Origin: Anthoceros angustus
Lineage: Eukaryota > Streptophyta > Anthocerotopsida > Anthocerotales > Anthocerotaceae
Direction of reading: 5' to 3'
NCBI GenBank assembly: GCA_010909165.1
Contig: MU008205.1
Coordinates: 186,001 to 250,000 of the forward strand
DNA length: 64,000 bases
Part shown: in pieces, positions 33,066-45,130 of the stretch
Layout: the number at the start of each line of letters is the position of its first letter
Numbering within the stretch: the first letter of the stretch is position 1
Translations under genes and position numbers: made by a program
The notes under the pieces: generated by a model
Told to the model about the DNA's origin: nothing
Database searches by the model: none
What the model saw: the letters and a program-made list of their open reading frames with translations, nothing else

Positions 33066-35552
33066 ATGGATCGCGCTTTCGGGCGCCTGCTGCGCTCGCG
33101 GACTGCGCTCTCCCGCGCGGTCCGCCATGTTGCCAAGGTGCGCGTGCGCTCCCCCCTCTGCTGCCCGTGTGCATTCCTTTGTCCCAGCATGGATCGCGCC
33201 ATGGCAGCTCTCTGTCGTTGCTTGCCCGTGTTGCCAAGGGGCGATCTGCAGGCTGCAATTCTGCGCACTGCTCTGTTGTGCTCTGGTGGAGGCTCACGGT
33301 GTGGTTTGTCGATCTGTTTGCAGCCGAAGTCCAAGCCGGCGACAGCGACAGCTGTGCGACATTTGTACGTGCTTTCCTCCTCAGGTGTGTGCATCCCTGG
33401 GAACGCTGTCTTGTGATCTGCCATCCGATTGTGGCTGTCGCATCCGGGGCTTTGGCCGGGGCTGATAGATTGTCCCTCCGTTCTGCAGGCACCGGGAGAG
33501 TTGGAGCTGAGCTAAGGTACGCTTTGTCAAGCTGAGGTGCGATGGTCCAGATGATGTCTGCCCCCGCCGTTGCTCATTGTTGGACTTTGAATGGACGTGG
33601 AATGTTCGGCAGGGGGGACGCGCTTGTGTTTCAGAGAAGTCCTGCTTGGCAGGGATGCATCCGCAATTTTGCTTCCGAAGGTGTGCGCCCTGTGCTGTCT
33701 CCCGTTCTGCATGGTGGAGAACGTGTGCTCGTGCCCTAATTCCAGCAGTGTCAAGTTTGCAGGTGGTCCGTTAGATGTTGTGGTACCATTCATGGGGGAT
33801 TCTGTGCCAGATGGAGTACTTGCGGCATTCCTGAAGCGTAGGTTATCTCTTTCTGGCCGTTGTCTTGGTTCCTGTTTGTGCTTGATCTGTATTTGTGACC
33901 TGCAATGGTTACCCGTGGCTTTTCTTTTTCTCTGTAAATGCTTTCTGCACTCTTGCTGACCGGTAGTTCACCTGGGCTGAATTGCAGAGGAAGGAGATGC
34001 TGTGGCGGCTGACGATGTCATTGCGCAGATTGAGACAGACAAGGTGACGATAGATGTGCGCGCACCTGAAGCAGGCGTCATAGAGAAGGTATGTCGAGTG
34101 GCACTTAAGTATGTTACCTTGTTTCTGCTGCATCTACCAGTGTATTCACATTTACAGGGCTCATTCTGCAGCTGACAGCTAAGCAAGGTGACACCGTTAC
34201 ACCTGGTACAATAGTCGCAGTGCTTGCCAAAGGCCAAGGCGGTGGGAAGCCTGCTGAGAAGAAAGCAGCACCAAAAGCATCAGAAGTTCCTGCAAAGAAG
34301 CCAGAAGCACCTGCGAAGAAAGAACAAGAGGCACCACCACCTCCACCTCGTCCAAAACCAGCTGAGAGTGCTGCATCACCTCCACCTGCTCGAGCTAGTC
34401 CCAGTGAACCTCAACTTCCTCCCAAGGACAGAGAACGAAGGGTAAAGCTGTTTTGCTATGAAATATCTCTGGAGCGGGTTTAGTGCGATGCAAGTTTTGA
34501 AGCTCCATGACTTTCTGCATGTCTTCATGTTTGAGGTCCATGTCTGATTGTAGGTACCTATGACAAGATTGCGGAAAAGAGTCGCTACACGATTGAAGGA
34601 CTCTCAAAACACATTCGCCCTGCTCACGACTTTCAACGAGATCGACATGTATGTGTGCCCCACCTGCTGGTTTTTATGTTTTCCGAAAATAATCTATTGT
34701 ACTCACAGGCTTGCTTGTCTGCAGGACTAATTTGATGGCACTTCGTAGTGATTACAAAGATGCCTTTCTGGAAAAGCATGGTGTTAAGTTGGGGTTTATG
34801 TCCGGGTTCGTCAAGGTGAGTCTAAAAAATTTGAATTAGTTTACTTCGAGCACTCTTGCGTTGAGGTTGAACTAATGAGATGCGGGTCATACAGGCGGCT
34901 GTCAGTGCCTTGCAGCAACAACCAGTTGTCAATGCTGTCATAGATGGAGATGACATCATTTATCGGGACTATATTGATATCAGTATTGCGGTTGGCACTT
35001 CCAAGGTGTGTTTCGTGATTCAATCTTATGAGGAGGCACAATACGCTTGCCTCCGGATTATTTACGAGCATGGCGATGTATCTTGCAGGGACTGGTTGTG
35101 CCTGTCATTCGAGGAGCAGATAAGATGAATTTTGCTCAAGTTGAGAAAACTATCAGTGACCTTGGGAAGAAAGCAAATGACGGCACTATCTCCATTGATG
35201 ATATGGCGGGAGGCACCTTCACCATATCCAATGGCGGTGTCTATGGGAGCTTGATTAGTACCCCAATCATCAACCCTCCTCAGGTATTCTCTCGAAAGAC
35301 TGTTTGCTGCAAAAAACTCCCAGCTCAAATTTTTCCTAAATCCACTTGCTTGTGATGCAGTCGGCGATTTTGGGGATGCATTCAATCCAGAAACGTCCAG
35401 TGGTTGTTGGGGCCAACATCGTGGCAAGGCCCATGATGTACATTGCCTTGACTTACGATCACAGGCTTATTGATGGCAGAGAGGCCGTATATTTTCTCCG
35501 TGCCATCAAGGATGTTGTTGAAGACCCTCGCCGGCTGCTGTTGGACCTGTGA
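33066..35552 (+). CDS. 2-oxoglutarate dehydrogenase E2, dihydrolipoyl succinyltransferase (12 exons)
   Basis: Exons by GT-AG and phase: 33066-33137, 33324-33384, 33489-33516, 33613-33680, 33763-33837, 33988-34088, 34172-34441, 34554-34648, 34725-34815, 34895-35005, 35089-35283, 35361-35552. They join into 452 codons without a stop. The first four exons form a mitochondrial-type basic leader ([20 protein letters not shown]). The lipoyl domain follows ([20 protein letters not shown], where K carries lipoate), then a Lys/Pro/Ala linker. The catalytic domain starts [20 protein letters not shown] and ends with the active-site YDHRLIDG. A peripheral-subunit binding domain is absent, as usual for this E2. 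The enzyme makes succinyl-CoA in the TCA cycle. Introns are 73-186 bp. The first exons are the least certain. Confidence 0.93.
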
Positions 35553-36007
35553 AGCGCTGGCCAATCATTCCTTTATAAACCTCCGGGTTTTGATAGTAGA
35601 TCTATCTCCAGGAATTGACACTTTTTGTTTTGAGATAAAACGTCTGTATCATGAGTAACCTGGTTTCGTTGATGCCGCGACGCTCCGTGCGGATCTTCTT
35701 TCCAGTAGAAGCTTCATTTCACGATACCAGACTGAGTTTTGCCTGAAGAGTTCTGTTGCCCTAATCGAATACCGTACATGCCAACGGACACCCTTGAGAG
35801 CATTCACTAGTCGAAGCCAGTCCCATTTCCACTAAGCACACGGAGATCTACATTATATCAGACAGCAATCAAGTTCGAAATCAAGAGTTCTCTACTACTG
35901 GCCATTACGATAACTCAACGCATGGCGCCTGAAAGCTAAGCCATGTCCTGTAAGTTCAATAGCACACTAGATCTGTCCGCAGTGACTCAACATATGCGTC
36001 AAACACC
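35553..36007. other. Convergent 3' flanks of the E2 and profilin genes
   Basis: The two genes point at each other, so this 455-bp interval should hold both 3' UTRs. I see no further gene. Confidence 0.5.
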
Positions 36008-36761
36008 TTAGATCCCCTGCTCACTTAGGTAGTCTCCAAGGCGCTCGACAACTACATTGCATTCACCAGGCTGGACTGGTTCCTGGTAGACTCCAATAAC
36101 CAATGCGCTGTTGGTCTTCTTGACTGTTATCCCTCCAGAACCCTGGTGCAAACAACCAAGACAATGAATACTCAACAGCAAATACACGATACTACAGATA
36201 ACAGCAGAGTCACCACCAGCAGTGTCCCTACTTTTTTTCCGCGGACAACAGCACCGGGCTCTCCCTGGATCACCATGTACTTCTCGCCACCAAGAAGGAG
36301 GCCTGCTTGTGCGAGGGCAGGCACACCAACATCAGGGTCCACTAAAGCTTTCACGATCTTTTCAAACTCACCGGGTTTTGCCTGGCACAACAGCCAATCA
36401 CTGGTTAGGTTGCAGCACCGGACGACCGGCGGTGGGGTTTTAAGGGAGTACAGGAAGAGCAACTCAACATGATCAGGATCTGCATCAAGGACCACTACCA
36501 GAGAAAGCCATCCGCAGCTCACAGAACGAAATCAGCCACTACTCAGCACACTAACCAACCCCTCCACGTTGCCAACAGTAGCACAGATCAAGTCTCCTCC
36601 AGCAGCAGGAAAACAAGGCAAAGGAGAGTGCGTACAGCGGGAAACGATGCGGACTGCGCCCAGACATTGCCATCCTGGCCGATGATGGCGGCGCTGGTCA
36701 GACCGTGGCCGTGGCCAAGGTCACACATGAGGTGGTCATCCACGTACGACTGCCACGACAT
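36008..36761 (-). CDS. Profilin (3 exons)
   Basis: Exons: 36761-36636, 36381-36232 and 36142-36008, all phase 0, giving 136 residues. The protein begins [16 protein letters not shown], the plant profilin N-terminus, continues through [18 protein letters not shown] and [20 protein letters not shown], and ends [12 protein letters not shown]...[17 protein letters not shown]. The actin- and polyproline-binding regions are both present. Length is a few residues over the usual 131-134, because of a GHGHG insertion after residue 15. Profilin binds G-actin and feeds formin-driven filament growth. Introns are 254 and 89 bp. Nothing appears broken. Confidence 0.93.
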
Positions 36762-37217
36762 GGTTTGCTCCTGCTAAACCAATTCCTCTGCGCGGCAAAG
36801 AGGATCCCTGGCAGGAGGAAGGGAAGGACGCGGAGATCAAGGGCGCGCGCGGAGATGCGGATGGAAGCGTGCGCTGCGTACTGAGCTTGGCAGTGAGAAG
36901 TGGCAGCGAAAGTCCGGATGAGAAGCCCAAATCACAGTCCTCGCACTCCTTGCTATACGACCATTGGAAAGAGAAAACAAAAGCAGCAATACCGAAGTCG
37001 ATATTTTGCGGGGGAAGATATTCAAGCACTGCAACACCCTACTAGGGTCAGGTTGGAGCCACGGGCCACGCGGGATTTAACAGGATAAGAAGTAAGTTTG
37101 TCGTCTACATATCGGAGCCCATCGTGGCCACTCACACACTCAATATTAGGACGTAGGGCGCTGTGGAGCAGTGGAGTGCTATGCTCCTTGCATTCCGCAC
37201 TTCAGGCGCAATTGCTT
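36762..37217. other. Profilin 5' flank
   Basis: This region should contain the profilin promoter and 5' UTR. No clear TATA box was found close to the ATG. ORFs across it are GC-rich shadows. Confidence 0.35.
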
Positions 37218-37375
37218 AGATTTGCCCGATCAGTAGGGCACTAGTATATCTCATGTGCTTCAATATCTATAAACTTGAAAGTTCTAGATGTAATTTGATT
37301 TGCCCGATCAATAGGGCACTACTATATCTCATGTGTTTCAATATCCCTAAACTTGAAGATTCGGGACGTAATTTG
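37218..37375 (+). repeat. ~90-bp tandem duplication
   Basis: The phrases 'gatttgcccgatca(g/a)tagggcacta', 'atatctcatgtg' and 'taaacttgaa' occur twice in order about 92 bp apart, with some substitutions. Confidence 0.75.
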
Positions 37376-37762
37376 CAAGTTGTTAAAGAGGATTGGCCTA
37401 TCCAAGCCTCGAGTTCGACTGTCATTATGTTCTATGCTTTAAGATACGACTCTTCACTTTACCGCATCATGGACTAACATAACTGTCATGTTGTGTGACA
37501 CTAATCTCTACACTTGGGTTTAATGTTTGATTAGCATTAATTAATCTAATTATCTATCTTTAAGTAAGTAATTAATATTAATTAATCTAAATTACTTATG
37601 TTAATTAAAAGTTGATCAGTGTTGATTAAATAGGAGTAGCAACAGCTAAGTGGATAAGCACAAGTAATATGCTTTAGCATATTCTTTGCATATTATAGTG
37701 TATTCTTAGGATATTTCCGGCATATGCTGATGCCATTAGGATATGCCGATGCCGAGGGCTAG

Positions 37763-37772
37763 TATATATAAA
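37763..37772 (+). promoter_or_regulatory. TATA box inside the LTR-like region
   Basis: tatatataaa occurs about 280 bp into the LTR-like sequence, upstream of 'gaggacaagctcatatcatagcttgtcctc', which itself contains a short inverted repeat (gaggacaagc / gcttgtcctc) able to form a hairpin near the RNA 5' end. Confidence 0.4.
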
Positions 37773-37984
37773 CCTTTTCACCGAGGACAAGCTCATATCA
37801 TAGCTTGTCCTCTAGATATGCAATGCAAGAGTGTTGTGAGGAGGCCAAAGCTATGACTCCGAGAGCGATGTGTGAGGAATTTGCGTGTGATTTTCGTGGG
37901 AAGAGTGTGTTTGTGCCACAACGTGCGAGCTACTCTCTCCTATGTTACAAGCTATGAGCTCGTGTATACGGTAGACAGGCGTGT

Positions 37985-38210
37985 TAGGATTGATAAGCTT
38001 GCTAGGCAAGTTAGGCTATGCAAAGCTTAGTGTACTAGGCTTGTTAGGCGTACTAGTGTACTAAGTGTGCTAGGCGATGCTAGGCCGTGCTAGGCTTAGT
38101 GTGCTAGGCTTAGTGTGCTAGGCTTATTTGGCATGCTAGGCTTGCTAAGGAGATGCTAGGCTTGCTAAGGTAATGTTAGGCGATGCTAGCTCTTTAGGCA
38201 AGTAGGCAAG
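37985..38210 (+). repeat. gctaggc-type short tandem array
   Basis: Imperfect repeats of (t)gctaggc(tt)(ag) with variable spacers fill about 220 bp. The motif is too irregular for one fixed period. No coding potential is apparent. Confidence 0.75.
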
Positions 38211-38289
38211 GGACCCTCTAAAGCCAAGGTGGAGCTTGAAGAGTGTGCCCAATGCTTAGAACAAGAGAGACTCATCGAAGAGGCCAAGT

Positions 38290-38616
38290 CTTAAGGCTTG
38301 AGGCCAAGAGAGGGGACCAAGGCCAAAGGAGAGGCCCAAGTTCGTTGGCTTAAGGCCAAAAGAGCGACCAAGGCCAAAGGAGAGGCGCAAGTCTCAAGGC
38401 GTGAGGCCAAGAGAAAGGACCCAAGGTACAAGGAGAGGCCCAAGTCCCAAGGCTTGAGGCCAAGAGGGGGACCAAGGCCAAAGGAGAGGCCCAAGTTCGT
38501 TGGCTTAAGGCCAAAAGAGGGACCAAAGCCAAAGGAGAGGCGCAAGTCTCAAGGCGTGAGGCCAAGAGAAAGGACCCAAGGTACAAGGAGAGGCCCAAGT
38601 CCCAAGGCTTGAGACC
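38290..38616 (+). repeat. ggccaa(g/a)-rich satellite with ~180-bp higher-order duplication
   Basis: Units such as 'aggccaaaggagaggc(g/c)caagt' repeat, and the whole block 38325-38435 recurs at 38500-38610. Both strands stay open because stop codons are rare in the unit, so the ORFs here are not evidence of a gene. Confidence 0.75.
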
Positions 38617-39726
38617 AAGAAGAAGAAGAAGATCAAGCACTTGGCAAATCCAAGGAGAGGAACGAGGCCTCCACAAGGTAGTTTGGTCTTTCAAGGCCAA
38701 CCAGCTAAGGGAGAAAGAAGAGTAAAATACTCTTGGACGCCGGATTTCAAGGGATAAGGGAGGAGAGGATAGAATTTGGTAAGATGCCAATCCATTCGTT
38801 TTCGAAATCTGTTCAAAACTCCAAGTTAGCAGACATCCCATCCAAGTATTGATCTACCCTGAGGGTGCTTAACCATGGAGATCTTATGTATGAGCTATCC
38901 AACAATAACAACAAAAACTTTATTTATGTCCACTAAGGATGGAAAGACCATTATGGAAGGACCATCATGGGACAAAGATAGTACAATGTAAAAGAGATTT
39001 AAACATCAAGTAACATACATACATACGTGTGAACTAGAGAGAGAAGTAGATCGCAAGATGGAAAAAGGGAAGGAAAGCTATAATAGACAGAAGATCTATA
39101 AAAAGTCTAACTGGGTTTACCGAAAATCAAGAAGCTCAGAGAGACATAGGCCAATGAGCTTCGGAATATGAAACGAGAAGAATCTGCACAAGGAAAAACC
39201 AGCGCACTAAAAAAGAAAAGTGTAGCGAGCCCTAATAGGAGCATATACAAGGCAATAAAAAAGGAAGTGCGATTCAGATTCAAGGTCAAGGGAGCAGAGC
39301 TTACAAATGCGGCCAACTTGAGAAGCTTATCCAACTCACCCACCTCAAACCCTTGTCTTGCAAAGAAACTAAAGAGTATTTGTATGTAATTTAGACACGC
39401 ATAGATACTTAGAGGTTTCACTAATCACGACCTAAGTAAATGGAGTATGTTAACCTTGATTAAGGGTTGTGATTTAGTCACTAATCACCTTGGAGTGCAT
39501 GCCTGGATAGACTCGATCCGGACGGAGCTACGTACCAGTCAGTTCATCGAAGTGAATTCGAAGTTCCGACCAAGAGAGAGAAGTACAAACACCTCGATTT
39601 TGGCACCAGCGAAGAACACAGAGGAACCCAGGTTAATCAATAATCTTTGAAGGATCTAAGAGTGGCAATACACAAGATACGTCGGTACCGTCGGGACAAC
39701 TCAGCAAAAGCGATAGCAAAGAGGAC

Positions 39727-40047
39727 TTGTCTTTAGAAGTCGTCAAGATGAGAGGAAACAAGGACCGAATGGAGTTGTTCACGGGACAAGCGGGCACCTT
39801 GCCGCTGGAGGACTTCATCGAGAAGTACGGTGTGGTATGTGCCGAGATGGAATTGAAGACTAGATACACGAAGCGATACGAGTTCATCCAAATGCCAAAG
39901 TACTTGGAGGATGAAGCAGTGGCGTGCTATCGAAAGCACAAGGCAAGGTTGTTGAGCGGCACAACTAGAGGACTAGTGAGTGCAGCCGAGTTCGTGAAAC
40001 CACGGCATCACCACACGTTAGGGAGTTCGTCACCAAAACCTGGATAG
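39727..40047 (+). pseudogene. gag-like fragment
   Basis: The frame (106 residues) includes MELFTGQAGTLPLEDFIEKY, ELKTRYTKRYEFIQMPKYLE and DEAVACYRKHKARL, a gypsy-type capsid pattern similar to the fragment at 6593-6835. It stops without a zinc knuckle, protease or RT behind it. It probably belongs to the element whose LTR-like sequence starts at 37486. Confidence 0.55.
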
Positions 40048-41150
40048 TTCTCTCCGGAGTAGCCCGCCCGCTCGGAGACTCGGGACTTGCGTAAGTATTG
40101 ACGCCAGAGCAAGGCTACACCGACATCAACCCTAAAAGAAAAATCGACACTGGAGCAAACCCTCTCTTATCCGCTTCCCAAGGCAAAGCGCTTTATTACA
40201 TCCCTAAAATGTGGCTTTCACGCAACAACCATCATGCACACGCGAGTGACCCCACATCCCTATGCGTGTCTAGCCACATCTACGGCGGTGAGGCTACTGT
40301 TGGATCGCGGGCCGACTCGACTGGCCGACTCCCGACTGCAGCCCATTCCAACTGCACCTGAGAGGTGCCCAATCTGATTATTCTTGACCCCATCCCGCAG
40401 AGGCTCCACCCTTCTCCTTAGCTGACAGATTATGCTATAGAGTCAGAATCACTACTTGGCCACAGAGGGAGACACACGATGAGCAAAACACGCAAATCTA
40501 CGTGGTTTGATTCACGGATTGCGCAAGAGTCACAAGGTGCTTTGGTCCCTAACAAATAGCTCGCACGACCAAGATTGAACTCTCTGATCCTTGGCTCACA
40601 ATTTTCATTCTCACGCTCGCCATCATTTACACGATTCTATCACTGATTTCCAAATAATTCAAGCTATGCACCATATGCAGTCATGCTATGCCTCTTCCCA
40701 AGTTGAACACGCACAGCACTTAGGGCCTTTACTTGGCCCATTTCACACCTACAGCTAAGCAGCTATTTCTAACCTAGCTGTCTATTTATAGGGCCATATT
40801 TCTTGGTCCTTAAAAAATAATAAAGGAAACTAATCCTTGAGTTATGGACCAACCCCAAAAAAAAAGGATATTTCTCTATGTCCTTGGTTAGCGAACATAT
40901 CTAAACTAAGCAAAAAGTGTAAAAGAAAATATTGGTTAAGTTTGTATTCATTTTCCTTACCTTAGCTCGTGGTCCAATGTCGATATGGTTGCTGGGATAG
41001 TCCCGGCAATCTCGACTATGGACCGCTACATTTTAAAGCCACCGACAGCCTCCAGAGTCCCGACTGCGGAGGATCATCATGTCCCATGACCGGGATGTAC
41101 CAGCGCCCGGCAATCTCCTCGACAACCGTGAAAGGCTGAGGATTGGGATT
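40048..41150. other. No recognisable gene
   Basis: This is mixed-composition sequence with a phrase 'cccgactgc' in common with the minisatellite at 49.4 kb. I found nothing supportable here. Confidence 0.35.
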
Positions 41151-41474
41151 GCTCATTGTCCCGAGTGCATGGCCGGACAACCCACTACCCCGCTATAAGG
41201 GCTGAGGGACGACCATGTCCCTGGTCGGTCCCGGCAGCCCCTGCCAGGGACTGCCATGTCCCATGACTCGGACGGCCCTGATAGTCCCGATGGATCGCCT
41301 CGCCCCAGTCGATAACAGAATCTCCGCTCCTTCTTACTTGCCCATATATTGTTAGTCCAGTATTCGGGACTGCTGTAGCTTGAATGGGGCAAAAGTTTTG
41401 GCAATCCCGAGTATGGCTTCGCCACAAAGGGTCCTCCTTGCAAAGAGTGAAATTAGTTGGGAGAGCATCTGCTC

Positions 41475-42447
41475 CTAACCTCCACGGAGGACTCGTTCCT
41501 CCTCTCCCTCCTTCAGGAGGTTATGGTGTCCCCAAACATGCAAGATGAAAGGGGACAGCGCTGATGGGGGAGGCCGCTCGTTGCGTAGCTTCCGGGCCTC
41601 CTGGGCTATCCAGGCAAGAATGATCTGCCCCCAATCCGCCCTTTTGCCCCTCAGGAGGGCGTGCAGGAACACCAGGAGGTTATCCCCAAGGTGATCCACC
41701 TTGGTGAGCATGTTCCAGCGAACAATAATTTTTGCCACTGCCCTCACCCGTCAGTCCAACAGGTCCGACATCAGCCACTCGTTGGAGGATCTATGGGTTC
41801 CTGGCTTCAATAAAGCAGCCTTCGCTGCTTCCAACTTTCCCTTTACCTTCGTGGCTCGCTCTCGACCTCCTCCGGGCCGGTTGTACAAGGGCGACCTCCA
41901 CCGTCCATCGCCAAGGGTCCTCCCTTAGACTCTTCGAGCGGACGGCTTTGCTCGCCGCCGCCAGCATCTTCCGGGCATATTCCCGAATTAGCGTCACATT
42001 GTCGTAGGTCCATACAGCTTGGAAGATGTCCAGGTGCTACTCCTGAACGAGCTCACCCACCTCTTCAAACCAGAGACCTAAGTCGGGGTAGCGCCTGGTG
42101 ACTATGTTCTTCTCCACCAAGCGCCATGGCTCCAAGACCTCTTCTGTCTTCTTGGGCCCCATGTGCGCTCGCCGCTCGTCTTGCTGCTCAGGTAGGACAG
42201 GCGTCGATGCTCTCCGCTGCGCTCTTGAGGTGGAGAGGAATTTGCGCACCGAAAAGGGTCGAAGGCCACAGGGCGTTGCGCTCGAGCCCCGGAAGAGAAA
42301 GCGCCAAAGAGCTGGTTGCCTAAGCGCGAGCAACTGAGAGAATTGCCAGGAGGTTGCCCGGGAAGATGACTTTCTCTCAGCAGCGGGGCGTCGGGCGTAA
42401 TCGGTGGATGGGAAGGTGTCCCTTCGCTGCCAGCCACCGTCCTGCAT
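41475..42447 (-). pseudogene. Degenerate plant retroelement gag-like / transposon-protein ORF
   Basis: Minus-strand fragments read in order: MGPKKTEEVLEPWRLVEKNI, RRYPDLGLWFEEVGELVQE, then (after a stop) VTLIREYARKMLAAASKAVR, and in another frame MRAVAKIIVRWNMLTKVDHL ... GKRADWGQIILAWIAQEARK. The last part has the layout of the plant transposon-protein type that sits N-terminal in Athila-like gag regions. Stops and shifts occur near 42035, 41790 and 41750. The functional call is tentative. Confidence 0.4.
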
Positions 42448-43206
42448 CCTATACCGTCACTTCACGCCCGCCGCCTTCTTGGCGCATGTCCTTGGGTCGT
42501 GACTACTTGCCTATAACAGCGATTGACAACTCTGAGGTTCTGGTCTGCTGCATGTCAGTCATCCACTCGGCACCGTCCACGTGTCATTCTTACCAAATTA
42601 CGCCCCTACGCCCAACCCCAAGGCCTCTCCTTCCTTCGGACTTCACTCAGGTCTGCGCTGGAGTTCCTTTGGAGTCGCTCCGGAGTCACGCCGGAGTCCC
42701 CGACGCTGCCCAGCGAGGCCCTTTTCCCAGGTCTTCCCCGTTTACCGTGGCTAGGCCAGTTTAGCCTTATTTCCCCCATATACCGCCTTATTCTTCACAC
42801 CAAACACAAAAAAAACTCCTTTTTACCTTTCTAAGGGGGAGTCTATCGTTCTTCCCTTGTCCACACCTACAATCAGTAGGAGCTTGAAATCGAGTGAGCG
42901 AGTAGCATCTTGGTTCATTCTCGCCCGCGTTCAAACAAAACCTTCCGTTAGCCACATCACTAGAAGGTGTTGTCTTTGTACGCTCGAGGCTGAAGGACGG
43001 TGATAGCATTGGACTGCACGGTGCACTTGCACAACTCCTTGCAGATGCTGGGTTACCACCAAGTCGTGGTCTTAGACTCATTAATTCGTTGAACAGGGTC
43101 AACACTCTATTCTCGCATTTGAGGCAATCTGGCCGATGGAGTCCTCAAGGTGTATGTCTCATATGTACATAGGTAAATTATAATTTATCAAAATCCAATT
43201 ATAATT

Positions 43207-43863
43207 TTGTATCCGGGAAAGGGGTCTAAGCCGTATTCCAGTGGGGCTAGCTTACTCACACCACAAGAGCCGCGGGAAGTCACATATCTATTCACCATAG
43301 AGGAGAAAGCCATTAATTTGGAAAATCATTTTACTTCAACGAAACAAGTTTTACCTACATATGTGGAGAAGCTTACTGGTAAAAACCTCCTGGGGATTAA
43401 TGATCCCCCTGCTCCTTCTTGTCCTGGTGGCAACACAATATCGGAAGTTGTTTCCGAGACGGCGGACCGTGTTCGCCGTGCTTTGAACTTGAGAATTTAT
43501 GGTCTTGGTAATGACATTGTTGCACCACTTGTGGCTGCTAAGGAGTTTCTCAATAGGGTAGAGGTCGATGTGGTCGTTCCTCGAGCCTTCTAGCTTGGAA
43601 AGGATCCTGGTAGGGAACGCATATTGATTATGACTTTTCATTCTATGGATGATCGCCTCCAAGTTATGAAGGCTAGGTCTATGTTACGGACAACTCAGTT
43701 ATATATCAATGAGGATCTTACACCATTGCAATGGAAGACTAAGAAGGAGAAGTAACCCGCTTTCAAAGCAGCTCGTGCTGCAGGTCAAGTGGCTTTCTTT
43801 CGTGGGGATGAATTGGTGGTGTTTGGCCCTCGTTCACGTAATTTCATTGACACTATTGATTGA
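43207..43863 (+). pseudogene. LINE ORF1-like fragment with two stop codons
   Basis: One frame runs from 43207 to the stop at 43861-43863, interrupted by a TAG near 43591 and a TAA near 43753. After the first stop it reads RERILIMTFHSMDDRLQVMK, then ARSMLRTTQLYINEDLTPLQ and later FKAARAAGQVAFFRGDELVV. This is the pattern of the small RNA-binding ORF1 proteins of plant and algal LINEs. The upstream coiled-coil-like part is FTIEEKAINLENHF onwards. No endonuclease or reverse transcriptase follows. Confidence 0.5.
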
Positions 43864-45126
43864 TTGAAGATTATTTGTCTTGTTTGAATTTTACCTTTAC
43901 ATTCGTCCAGAAATATATATAGTTATTATATTTCAGTCCCATGACGAAAATCCGTCCTTAATGGACTTTAATAAAATTCTTCTTCTTCTTCTATTCGCAC
44001 CTACCGAAAAAAATAATATGAGCCCGGTTATGGTGGTCGCCCACCATGGAAATGGAACTTTAGAAGTAAATATATATGTAGGTGACAGCAAACGGTAGAT
44101 GAGCGGACAGTGACATTGCTTGATGGATTGATGGATAGACGGAACGGTGTCGTATGGGACGGATGAGGTTAGGCGAAATGTGTGGATCACTCCTTGGATG
44201 TGGATACTTGGAGTAAGGGGCGGCGTTACTTGAACTTTTGAAGCACTTGCTTCATGTGGTGGTTGGGAGGAGGAGGAAGCAGCATTTTTTGTTGGTGTTA
44301 AAAGAAGCCCGCGCATGTCCTCGGTGCCCCGTATGATGAAGGCGCGCTCACCTTGCCTCGGATGCTTCTGCCAACTCTGGGCGGAGCATCGGAAACAGGA
44401 ATCCCTCCACTCCGTATGCTCACAATCCAGGCGGAAGGAGGCGTTTTGAGCTTCCGGGCTCCCGCTTTCTCCTGTCCTCATGCTCTGAGACTGGAGCTGT
44501 GGCTGTAGGGATTCGTCGGATGGATCAACTGGATGAAGTGAAGAAGATTGTGGATAACAGTGCAATGCTGCGCTTTGCAGCCATTGCAATGACAGACTGG
44601 CTTGGTTTACCGTCATTCCCTATGGTAGCCAGTGTTGCCCCTCCCCGCCCTGGTCCGGTTGCGCCTTGTTCCAAATGCTGGGGTACGTCCAGGGCAGGGA
44701 CTCGTTCCGTGCAAGTTCCGGGGCTCCAGCCTGGGCATGGTCTCGGCACCTCTACTTCGTCGGAATTCCACCCGTTGATGAGACTGGTTGAAGAGTATGT
44801 GGCTGGAGGTCGGTACAGGCTCGAAGGTTTCGGAAACAGGAAGCCGGAACCGCTCTTTCAGACTGTGCGAAAGCGAGGTGTGTCCAGTACCTCCCGCCGC
44901 CTTCGGCGAGCCCTACATCGGCTTGCATCCAGACATCAGCGGTAACCTCAGGGTAGCTCGAACATTTCCTCACATCCGGATGCTTGAATTGCGCTCGAAG
45001 CATCTTGAAGCCTGTTATGTGATTCGATGGGGTGGTGGTGTTGTTTCTCAAGCTTGAGTTAGCGCCTGTGTGTGTTGTACCGTGAGACGAATGTTGCTGA
45101 CGATGGGGTCGCGTGTCTGTTTACAG
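43864..45126. other. 5' flank of the beta-lactamase-like gene; possible unidentified upstream exon
   Basis: A minus frame (43933-44616, 227 codons) and a plus frame (44499-44945) overlap here and neither matches a family I know. The plus frame contains a leader-like stretch and LMRLVEEYVAGGRYRLEGFG, with a candidate donor at 44825. It could be a 5' exon of the next gene, but I could not find a phase-consistent splice. Confidence 0.3.
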
Positions 45127-45130
45127 GGAC

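Larger units (their letters stand above)
37486..38880 (+). repeat. LTR-like sequence of a second retroelement family
   Basis: The region starts TGTCATGTTGTGTGACAC and matches LTR-like fragments at 53026-53160 (plus) and 51410-51530 (minus) over at least 140 bp. A TATA run (tatatataaa) at 37763 is followed by sequence compatible with a transcription start, as in LTR promoters. A gag-like frame lies downstream at 39.7 kb. The right boundary is a guess, because satellites (37985-38616) blur it. Confidence 0.45.

Noticed and set aside
33022-33535. Long overlapping ORFs on both strands at the start of the E2 gene
   Set aside because: The DNA is GC-rich, which leaves frames open; only the spliced exon chain joins in phase to the lipoyl domain.
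38290-38841. Leu/Gly-rich and Lys/Pro-rich ORFs (163 and 104 codons)
   Set aside because: They are translations of the ggccaag satellite; the peptide is a repeat of the DNA unit with no start context.
43933-44616. 227-codon minus ORF with a Cys-containing segment
   Set aside because: No recognisable domain, a low-complexity end from AT-rich sequence, and overlap with another unassigned frame; not enough to call a gene.
44499-44879. Upstream exon for the beta-lactamase-like gene ending at 44825
   Set aside because: A donor exists, but joining it to the exon at 45127 needs a 16-bp micro-exon or breaks the phase, so I left the 5' end open.
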